Assembly (NCBI GenBank): GCA_021186555.1
Contig: JAJKFL010000004.1
Coordinates: forward strand, 37,843,351 to 37,907,350
From: Reticulitermes speratus
Taxonomy: Eukaryota > Arthropoda > Insecta > Blattodea > Rhinotermitidae
Reading direction: 5' to 3'
DNA: 64,000 nt
Shown here: piece by piece, positions 55,790-64,000 of the stretch
How positions within the stretch are numbered: the stretch's first letter is position 1
How the letters are laid out: the number at the start of each line of letters is the position of its first letter
The notes under the pieces: generated by a model
The model's database searches: none
What the model was told of the DNA's origin: nothing
Seen by the model: the letters and a program-made list of their open reading frames with translations, nothing else
Position numbers and translations under genes: made by a program

Positions 55790-56892
55790 AAACACTGTAT
55801 ATAACGGACCCCAGCCCGCCATATGACACACTGTATATAACGGACCCCAGCCCGCCATATGACACACTGTATATAACGGACCCCAGCCCGCCATATGACA
55901 CACTGTATATAACGGACCCCAGCCCGCCATATGACACACTGTATATAACGGACCCCAGCCCGCCATATGACACACTGTATATAACGGACCCCAGCCCGCC
56001 ATATGACACACTGTATATAATGGACCCCAGCCCGCCATATGACACACTATATAACGGACCCCAGCCCGCCATATGAACACACTGTATATAACGGTCCCAG
56101 CCCGCCATATGACACTGTATATAACGGACCCCCAGCCCACCATATATACACACTGTATATAACGGACCCCAGCCCGCCATATGACATACTGTATATAACG
56201 GACCCCAGCCCGCCATATGACACATTGTATAAACGACCCCAGCCCTCATATAACACTGTATATAACGACCCCAGCCCGCATATGACACACTGTATATAAC
56301 GGACCCCAGCCCAACATATGATACACTGTATATAACGGACCCCAGCCCGCCATATGACACACTGTATATAACGGACCCCAGCCCGCCATAGGACACATTG
56401 TATATAACGGACCCCAGCCCGCCATATGACACATTGTATATAACGGACCCTAGCCCGCCATATGACACACTGTATATAACGGACCCCAGCCCGCCATATG
56501 ACACACTGTATATAACGGACCCCAGCCCGCCATATGACACACTGTATATAACGGACCCCAGCCCGTCATATAAAACACTGTATATAACGGACCCCAGCCC
56601 GCCATATGACACACTGTATATAACGGACCCCAGCCCGCCATATGACACACTGTATATAACGGACCCCAGCCCGCCATATGATACACTGTATATAACGGAC
56701 CCCAGCCCGCCATATGACACACTGTATATAACGGACCCCAGCCCGCCATATGACACACTGTATATAACGGACCCCAGCTCAACATATGATACACTGTATA
56801 TAACGGACCCCAGCCCGCCATATGACACACTGTATATAACGGACCCCAGCCCGTCATATGAAACACTGTATATAACGGACCCCAACCCGCCA
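55790..56892. repeat. 36-bp minisatellite, about 31 copies
   Basis: Unit of 36 bp (GGACCCCAGCCCGCCATATG, ACACACTGTATATAAC). A multiple of three, so open frames run through on both strands (TDPSPPYDTLYI and GGLGSVIYSVSY). Shortened copies between 56040 and 56280 shift frame. Confidence 0.97.
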
Positions 56893-57350
56893 TATTTCAC
56901 ACAGAATCGTGTGTCCAGTTTACCTACTTGGGCAGCTTCAGGCCATCACGGTTGGATAAACAAATGCAGAATCGCGTTACCCTTATTTTCATAATTAATT
57001 GCGAAACCTTCTTCTGATTATTACTATCTAGCAGAGCCTTCCGGATGCTTTGATGGCGGAACACAGCGAAATTATGACGTTAATTAATTGGAAACGGGCT
57101 TTTTTACATCAGTGGAGCCACGTGCATGCAGCTCACACAGACATCTCGGAATGCTTTATGAACTCGCCGACTTTAGTTATATATATACGTATCAAACGAA
57201 TGACGTCATGACAAGCGACTGGAATCACCGAGGTAGGGTCACATTTAGTGACATTCAGAGTTTTACACAAAACCGATCAGTTTACTGAATTACGGAGAGA
57301 TCTGAGATTCTCACAGCGGTGTTGTTGAGATTCAAGTCTGCTGGTTTGTA
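56893..57350. other. Unassigned stretch
   Basis: No repeat recognised. A 66-residue frame at 57088-57288 is unsupported. Confidence 0.3.
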
Positions 57351-57354
57351 ACGC

Positions 57355-57460
57355 TTGTCACTGGGTGTTTCCCGACGTTTCGAATGATAGTACTGGCTCC
57401 ATCTTCATAGATTAAGCAATGCAAGCCTACATGAAATCTTCTTAGATTGAATTACAGTCA
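57355..57460 (-). repeat. Foldback-signature fragment
   Basis: The minus strand has TATGAAGATGGAGCCAGTAC and ATTCGAAACGTCGGGAAACA. The order GAAGATGG...CGAAACGTCGG is that of the foldback arms, but no opposing arm is present. Confidence 0.5.
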
Positions 57461-57464
57461 AGTT

Positions 57465-57565
57465 ATTAAACCAACCAAATGCACGCAACTATTCACATAT
57501 AAATATTACATGTATAACTCCGACATGTTTCGGCGTTCAAAACACCATCTTCTTCAGGTAGCACG
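57465..57565 (-). ncRNA. Hammerhead-like motif E (weak)
   Basis: Minus strand CTGAAGA starts at 57557, followed by AGAT, stem II GGTGTT/AACGCC, and GAAA with ACATGTC. Stem I is not convincing and the core has several extra bases. It continues toward GTGCATTTGGTTGGTTTAAT. Confidence 0.3.
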
Positions 57566-57810
57566 TGATGTCACGTTTAAAACCAACTGTCAGTAAACAG
57601 CCGCTGCTTAGACTGTTTAACACGTGACGATAAATATATTACGGGCCTTAGAAGAGCAGGGAGGCACTGACCCAATTACAAAGGTCACGTGAAACATTGT
57701 AAAAGAATATATGGTACAGTGACACAGGGTCACATTCCAGAAAATCCTGAATCTTCAGCACCACCGCTGTCGGAACCTCAAATATCGCATTCTTCTTCTT
57801 CTTCTTGTAC

Positions 57811-58230
57811 TAACTAACCACTAACTAACTAACTAACTAACTCCATGTAGCACAGTCCTTCTTGAGAAGCTAACAGGTCGTCAGCTAGTCAAGAAATTCC
57901 CCGCGTTTTATGGAACCCGAAGGTTCATTACCGCACTCACAACAGCCCGCCACATTCCCTATCCTGAGCCATATCAATCCAGTCCATGCCCCCCCATCCC
58001 ACTTCTTGAAGATCCATTTTAATATTATCCTCCCATCTACCTTGGGTCTTCCAAGTGGTCTCCTTCCCTCAGGTCTCCTCACCAAAATCCTGTAGCACCT
58101 CTCCCCTTCCCCATACGTGCTACAAGCCCCGCCCACCTCATTCTTCTTGATTTGATCACCCGAATAATACTTCTTCCTGTACTTCTAAGTCTCATTTCCT
58201 TCCTGTCATTGTTGGGAAAAGCCAAAACAT
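57811..58230 (-). mobile_element. LINE family A, 3' end, longest copy
   Basis: The tail is (GTTA)n on the minus strand, seen as ACTAACTAACTAACTAACTC at its left end. The minus strand then reads, upstream to downstream: GAGGTGGGCGGGGCTTGTAG, CTGAGGGAAGGAGACCACTT, GATGGGAGGATAATATTAAA, GATTGATATGGCTCAGGATA, GAACCTTCGGGTTCCATAAA and CTTGAGAAGGACTGTGCTAC. A frame encodes ILVRRPEGRRPLGRPKVDGR. Confidence 0.88.
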
Positions 58231-58884
58231 CTGACAGCCACTGACAGATCTCCTAGGGATCCTGACAGAACACACTCCATCCTTTTACAAGTTGTCCTGA
58301 TTAAGGCAAACACTCTCCTCGCTCAGCTACCCAGAATGACTGTGTAACACGTCGAAACGTCCTGTAGTTTCCATGCATTCAGTTGCCTTCTTGTGAAACA
58401 CGTCAGTCTTTTGGGCCATTGAAAACTGATCAATCCGGTCTGCTGCAGTTGAGTTCTGACAAACCGAAAGCACTGGCACTACAAAGCCCTCAGTTCCACC
58501 GTATCTTACAAAGACGGGGGGGGGGGGGGGGGGGGAACACTGCATTATGAAAGTCAGTACTTCTAACGTCATCATCACACAAGAGTTCCCCTCCCGCAAA
58601 CGGACATCACATACAGTAAGTTCATGTTCGTGAATTTCGGCAAGGAGCCAAATTACAGACGACAAACATAATTCAGATTTCAAAATGTCACGAATGTTCA
58701 GGTTTATCGACTTTGTTTTCTCTAAACTGAACCGCCCGCCCGTCCGATCTGCTAAAGAGGTTACGTGGCCGAAAGTCAGTCTTAAAATGTCGTCCAGCTG
58801 TGTGGGGAATGCGCAGACGGCCAGGTGACCGGCAGGATCTGACGTTCTCACAGCGCTCCTGACGGACTTGCCCGTAGTCTAGAA
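58231..58884. other. Unassigned stretch with G run
   Basis: A G homopolymer of about 22 is at 58516. A 174-residue minus-strand frame (58327-58851) crosses it and encodes a run of prolines there; no domain recognised. The CACGTCGAAACGTCCTG motif at 58350 recalls the foldback signature. Confidence 0.35.
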
Positions 58885-59399
58885 CAGCGTTATTCAACAT
58901 TTTTTGTTAGCGTACCCCCAGATATAATTTGTATTCAACTTTGTACCCCCAAAGCTGTTGGTGCATAATTCAAGTTATACACAGTCTATAATCTACATTT
59001 AAAATAAGTTAAATAAATTACATCCAAAATAATGTATTAAATAATAAGTTTTAAATGAGAAAAAGGAGAGTCAAGCTATTAAATAACAAATATATTATTG
59101 CCTATCATATAAAAATTAATAAAGGAACAAAGGTATTTTAGCAAAGCAAAATTATATGCACTATGTGGAATAAAATGAAACTAGCCGCCCAGATAAGAAT
59201 CGCATAAAAGAGAGAGAAAAAAATGGCGCTCCCAAATCGCATGTCCTTACGTCCGGTCTCTTGTGGCTAACCTTAAATCTCGCCCTGATGATTCAGTGTT
59301 TATCATGAAATAATATTGATTTCTTTTTAATTTTACGTACCCCCTAAGATGTCTTCGTGTACCCTCAGGGGTACGCGTACCCCAGGTTGAATACCACTG
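58885..59399. mobile_element. hAT-like MITE, copy 2
   Basis: 515 bp, same family and orientation as 55128-55661 and very similar to it. Ends CAGCGTTATTCAACATTTTT and inverted CAGTGGTATTCAACCTGGGG. GTCTAGAA flanks both sides (58877-58884 and 59400-59407), a perfect 8-bp duplication. Here the (GA)n run is short. Confidence 0.93.
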
Positions 59400-59407
59400 G
59401 TCTAGAA

Positions 59408-60984
59408 TATGGCGCCGTGTCCGAAACGTCGATAACTATTTACACAGCGGCCTGACGTAACATCACAGAAACCTCGAACCTTCAAACCTTAAACCTCTCA
59501 AGTTGGGACAGTTGTTTAGATGGAGGCATTAGGCTAAGTTTCCTGTCTTCAGGTACAAAAAACAGAAAACGGGAATCTTCATCTTAGCCTTGTTTTGTGA
59601 GATCATTCTAACAAACAAGTCTTCTAACAACAATGCGGTTTTAAAATGTGCAATTATCCTAACACTAAGACTTCAAAAATACAATTATGGCAACAGTCGT
59701 AATGACAAAATAGACATTACAGATACGTAAAACTTCAGTTTGAAAAATTTTCAGCGTTAAATACATTACGATTAAAAGAGCCACGTGTCCATCATAACAC
59801 AGACCGTCATCACATTCACGCGATGCTCCACGCAACACTATAATCATCGATAATATTCAATAATAATCGATAGTAATGGGTAATCGTCGATTGCAATCTA
59901 CTGTCATTCGAGATTCATCGATAATAATCTATGTCAGAAGGTGACTATCGATTACTAGCGGTAAAAATCGACCCGGGGTGTGACTCAATCGATCACATCA
60001 TGCGTATGTAATTTGCAGCCAACACTGCACACCGGTGACAAAGAACTCGGCAGCCTATATCCGTGGAAAAGTCTGAAAGAAAGAACTTAAGCGAATTAAA
60101 CTGATAGGGGTACCCCTATAGAAGGTTGGACTCTTACCACTGGCCGTTTGTTTAGGTGACCGCTTCTTAACATCTGTGGTCGGTCATTGTTCTTGCCCCG
60201 CTATTATTGTCACTTTTAGTCTCCACACAGCTTCCGAAAAACAGAAAACACCGAAGGACAATTCGTACAAGCAGGAAGATACGCAAAGAGGACGCAATCG
60301 TCTATGACCAATTCCTTTCCACACAACTTTACCACGAAAGAGACGGACGAGGAAAAAAAAAAAATTGCTTGTCTGTGCGTTTTCTCGCTTTCCTCTCCAC
60401 ATCAAATTCTCTGTTTCTTATTACCGTCCCCTTCCTACCGTCGCCTGGATTATTCACTGCTCTCTCTTGCTCTGCTGAGCGCCACATTGCCTGCAACTCC
60501 CCTATTTCTCTCTATTCCTCTCTCAACCTACTCGAGGGCTAACATTCACAGCGCGGTCCCAACACAGGCTCGCCGGCTCTCTCTCCCATCCCTACAGCTC
60601 GTCAGTCTGCCCGACTGCCGCTAAAACTCACCCTGCAACCCCTACTCCACAATGCCTCATCCCATAACAACCGCCCTCGCTTGCATGCCCCCCAGCCAAC
60701 AAGGCTGACTATACCTGCCTACGCTCAGTATGTCTGCCTACCCGCCCGTTATGTCCTCCTGCTTCACCCCTACCATTTCCAACCCCCTCAAGCTAAAAAG
60801 TAGGCAACAGATTCGAAACGTGACGCAAGTTGTTATTAGGTGCGGTACTGTTCTAAATCTCACCACGCACCTACAGCAATGTTAATACATGAGAAACACT
60901 GACATAGCTAGGACGGAGATATTCCAGCGGATTTTGAAGGTAAAAACTTACAGTTGTTTCTGTATATAGGTGGAAGTTTTAGAA
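59408..60984. other. Unassigned region
   Basis: 59840-59975 has a cluster of ATCGATAAT-like words. 60360-60680 is pyrimidine-rich. Two overlapping plus-strand frames (60207-60624) are unsupported. No mobile element recognised except GTCCGAAACGTCGATAAC at 59418. Confidence 0.35.
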
Positions 60985-61178
60985 GGAAGTTAAGCGGTCA
61001 ACTTCACGCCCCGGCCGCTTTACCATCGGGGAAAGAACCCCGGTATCCATTGAACAGGAGGCTGGGAGGATCACAGGGCCTGTCTTGACGTTTCTGAGAA
61101 GATAAAACACACCTACCGCTGCAGGGTTCAGTACCGTCCACTTCGTAGTCACTATACCAACTGAGCTGTACCGGTTTA
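60985..61178 (-). mobile_element. SINE family 1, 5' half
   Basis: Minus strand: GTACAGCTCAGTTGGTATAG (A box), AAGTGGACGGTACTGAACCC, CCAGCCTCCTGTTCAATGGA, CCCGATGGTAAAGCGGCCGG. The 3' third is missing. Confidence 0.8.
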
Positions 61179-61561
61179 AAAACGGGAAGAATACGGGTTG
61201 GATACAGGATGCCCGAAAAAAAACAGGCCTGATTAAAATACCTCTATTTTAGGAAAGCAATAATAAACTTGTGCCATCTGCATTCTGTGCATAGCAGGTT
61301 TTGTCGCCCCGCGGGCGTCGACGTCGGTCCAGAGCTCCGTGACTTTCAGAATTCTAATGCAAAAGATTGCCACTCTGTTGTTAAGATGTTTTAACACATC
61401 AAGACGCGATGTTGTGTTCGGGACAGCACTCAGCGGGCCCATCTTCAAGGTAACGACCAAGAAGAGCGAATACCTCGTCTACACAAAGGCGGAAGTCTGT
61501 TATCTCGCGTATTTTATTGTTGCTTGTTTATTTTTCGTATTCCTCCATATTTGTTATGGGG

Positions 61562-61726
61562 CACGCGTGGTGCAGTTCGTTGAGGCACTGCGCTACAAGC
61601 CGGAAGGTCGCGGGTTTGATTCCCGATGGTGTCATTGAGATTTTTCATTCACGTAATCCTTTCGGTCACACTATGGCCCTGGGGTCGACTCAGCCACAAA
61701 AAGAAAAGGGTACCAGGAATATTTCA

Positions 61727-61764
<38 letters not shown>

Positions 61765-61900
61765 GGGGGGGTAAAGGCGGCCGTGCGTACGGCTGACAAC
61801 CTTACCATCTTCATGGGCCGATTGTCTATAAATCTGGGAGCCTCAACCTCCTGGAAGCCTAAGGGCCTGTCCAGGCCTGTAATGGGATTGCTTTGCATTT
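61562..61900 (+). mobile_element. SINE family 4, full length, with G homopolymer expansion
   Basis: Head GCACGCGTGGTGCAGTTCGT, B box CGCGGGTTTGATTCCC, CTATGGCCCTGGGGTCGACT, then 36 G (61728-61763), T and seven more G, then GTAAAGGCGGCCGTGCGTAC, GGGAGCCTCAACCTCCTGGA and GGGATTGCTTTGCATT. The family normally has only about six G at this place. Confidence 0.9.
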
Positions 61901-62339
61901 ACCATATTTGTTACACATTTCGTTTTCTTAACAACCGTTTTTAAGCTTGAGATATTTTATCACATGCTTGTCAATAGTGACATGTAAATCTTCCGCGAAA
62001 TATAAAAACTTAGATATACGAACAATTATACAAAAATATCTACAATATACAGGTTGTCGCAAAAGTCACTTTACAGTCGATGTCAACAACAGAACGGATT
62101 ATATGTCTTCATGACGTGGACAGGCACATCTTTAGCTTTGCCAAATATCTAACAGATGAAAGGTCATGACAAAACAAAGCCGAACGGAAACAGACAATGA
62201 GAATTCTAGCCACAGATGGGAGAATAATATTAAAACGGATTCCAGAGAAGAAGGTAATGACGACGTGATATGGCAGAGTGAATACTATGTGCAACGTCAC
62301 TTCAACTTGTAATAAAGTGTTTAGGGCAGTGCCAAGGCT
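61901..62339. other. Unassigned stretch with transposon-end and LINE traces
   Basis: TATACAGGTTGTCGCAAAAG at 62045 resembles a mariner terminus but no partner was seen. GATGGGAGAATAATATTAAA at 62215 is a LINE A trace. Confidence 0.35.
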
Positions 62340-62505
62340 CAGGAGGTTACGCGCCGGCCTCTCCCTGCAGAGGTCCAGGTTAAAACCCAGGTATGTCCAT
62401 GTGGGATTTGTGGCAGTGGCACAAGTTTCTCTCTGAATATTTCGATTTCCCCCTGTCAGTATCATTCCACCAATGCTCCATACTCATTCATACAAATACC
62501 ACCTA
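62340..62505 (+). mobile_element. SINE family 3, source of the terminal satellite
   Basis: Head GGCTCAGGAGGTTACGCGCC, GCAGAGGTCCAGGTTAAAAC (damaged B box), then GTATGTCCATGTGGGATTTG, TTTCGATTTCCCCCTGTCAG and ATCATTCCACCAATGCTCCA. The 3' half continues without a break into the tandem array. Confidence 0.82.
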
Positions 62506-64000
62506 CGCTGTATAATGTTTCTCTCCCAGTACTTCAGTTTTCCCCTGTCAGTATCATTCCACCAATGCTCCATACTCATTCATACAAATACCACCTACGC
62601 TGTATAATGTTTTTCTCCCAGTACTTCAGTTTTCCCCTGTCAGTATCATTCCACCAATGCTCCATACTCATTCATACAAATACCACCTACGCTGTATAAT
62701 GTTTCTCTCCCAGTACTTCAGTTTTCCCCTGTCAGTATCATTCCACCAATGCTCCATACTCATTCATACAAATACCACCAACGCTGTATAATGTTTTTCA
62801 CTCAGTACTTCAGTTTCCCCTGTCAGTATCATTCCACCAACGCTCCATACTCATTCATACATCTACCACCGACGCTATATAATGTTTCTCTCCCAGTACT
62901 TCAGTTTCCCCTGTCAGTATCATTCCACCAATGCTCCATACTCATTCATCTCATCTACCACCAACGCTGTATAATGTTTCTCTCCCAGTACTTCAGTTTC
63001 CCCTGTCAGTATCATTCCACCAATGCTCCATACTCATTCATTCATCTACCACCAACGCTGTATAATGTTTCTCCCAGTACTTCAGTTTCCCCTGTCAGTA
63101 TCATTCCACCAATGCTCCATACTCATTCATACATCTACCACCAACACTGTCATAATGTTTCTCTCCCAGTACTTCAGTTTCCCCTGTCAGTATCATTCCA
63201 CCAATGCTCCATACTCATTCATTACATCTACCACCAACGCTGTATAATGTTTCTCTCCCAGTACTTCAGTTTCCCCTGTCAGTATCATTCCACCAATGCT
63301 CCATACTCATTCACATCTACCACCAACGCTGTATAATGTTTCTCTCCCAGTACTTCAGTTTCCCCTGTCAGTATCATTCCACCAATGCTCCATACTCATT
63401 CATACATCTACCACCAACGCTGTATAATGTTTCTCTCCCAGTACTTCAGTTTCCCTGTCAGTATCATTCCACCAATGCTCCATACTCATTCATTACATCT
63501 ACCACCAACGCTGTACAATGTTTCTCTCAGTACTTCAGTTTCCCCTGTCAGTATCATTCCACCAATGCTCCATACTCATTCATTCATCTACCACCAACGC
63601 TGTACAATGTTTCTCCAGTACTTCAGTTTCCCCTGTCAGTATCATTCCACCAATGCTCCATACTCATTCATACATCTACCACCAACGCTGTATAATGTTT
63701 CTCTCCAGTACTTCAGTTTCCCCTGTCAGTATCATTCCACCAATGCTCCATACTCATTCATACATCTACCACCACGCTGTAAATGTTTTTCCCAGTACTT
63801 CAGTTTCCCCTGTCAGTATCATTCCACCAATGCTCCATACTCATTCATACATCTACCACCAACGCTGTATAATGTTTCTCTCCAGTACTTCAGTTTCCCC
63901 TGTCAGTATCATTCCACCAATGCTCCATACTCATTCATACATCTACCACCAACGCTGTACAATGTTTCCCAGTACTTCAGTTTCCCCTGTCAGTATCATT
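62425..64000 (+). repeat. About 91-bp satellite derived from SINE 3
   Basis: About 17 copies, 92 bp at the start and 86-91 bp later (CCAGTACTTCAGTTTTCCCC, TGTCAGTATCATTCCACCAA, TGCTCCATACTCATTCATAC, CCACCAACGCTGTATAATGT). The first unit is the SINE 3 end itself. The array leaves the window. Frames through it are artefacts. Confidence 0.95.

Noticed and set aside
55749-56900. 383-codon frame on the minus strand and a 198-codon frame on the plus strand
   Set aside because: Products of the 36-bp array, whose length is a multiple of three.
58327-58851. 174-codon minus-strand frame
   Set aside because: Crosses a G homopolymer encoding polyproline and has no recognised domain, Kozak support or splice context.
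62749-63695. Frames of 195 and 163 codons
   Set aside because: Translation of the SINE 3-derived satellite.
1-64000. LTR retroelements, Polintons or other capsid-bearing elements
   Set aside because: No long terminal repeats, gag, protease, integrase or capsid-like frames were recognised.

Overview
The window is eukaryotic, non-coding-rich DNA. The mix of tRNA-derived SINE families, 5'-truncated LINE 3' ends, hAT, pogo and Tc1/mariner relics and very many minisatellites points to a large insect genome. The translated LINE tail (RWAGHVAR..., then RPLGR..., then a WI-LAQDRD-like stretch) and the GGIRTHDPSKRAAEDPRLRP-type SINE translation resemble repeats I associate with Polyneoptera (cockroaches, termites, stick insects). 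That placement is inference. No bacterial gene, operon, CRISPR array or capsid-bearing element was seen.

Only one host protein-coding feature is well supported: a 209-codon first coding exon on the minus strand at 28551-29177. It encodes the N-terminal part of a NOL4/NOL4L-family nucleolar protein, with a good Kozak context, an in-frame upstream stop and a GT splice donor. The next exon was not found between 1 and 28550, so the left part of the window is probably first intron or intergenic. Almost every other long reading frame lies in tandem repeats whose unit lacks stop codons.

Tandem arrays, left to right (unit size): 1-312 (30 bp); 2279-2567 (41 bp); 3140-5082 and, inverted, 7048-8132 (114 bp); 11155-13030 (35 bp); 17064-17590 (14 bp); 18800-19799 and, inverted, 32385-32765 (39 bp); 21985-24270 (53 bp); 25010-25498 and, inverted, 49765-50268 (23 bp); 27380-28126 (42 bp); 31437-31858 (15 bp); 35001-36577 (46/48 bp); 41223-41847 (AT-rich); 43541-44115 (46 bp); 45912-48118 (52 bp); 53345-54149 (19 bp); 55790-56892 (36 bp); 62425-64000 (about 91 bp). 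By hand count they cover roughly 30% of the window.

Dispersed repeats fill most of the rest. LINE family A has a (TTAG)n-like tail. LINE family B ends in 39-bp repeats and a (GAAT)n tail. SINE families 1 to 4 are tRNA-derived. The DNA transposons are an internally deleted Tc1/mariner copy at 9835-10413 with two terminal-repeat-only derivatives, a pogo-like MITE at 44597-44797, and two hAT MITEs with perfect 8-bp target duplications. There are also foldback elements carrying a GAAGATGGGACC...CCCGAAACGTC signature, and terminal sequences that fold like minimal hammerhead ribozymes.

The most interesting theme is that several minisatellites can be traced to parts of retroelements. The 39-bp array sits between the LINE B stop codon and its tail, the 23-bp array lies inside a LINE A derivative, and the 91-bp array grows out of the 3' half of a SINE. 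The second theme is the hammerhead-like motifs near 27050, 28240, 49206 (minus) and 49321, two of which flank the 42-bp array just beyond the NOL4-like exon.
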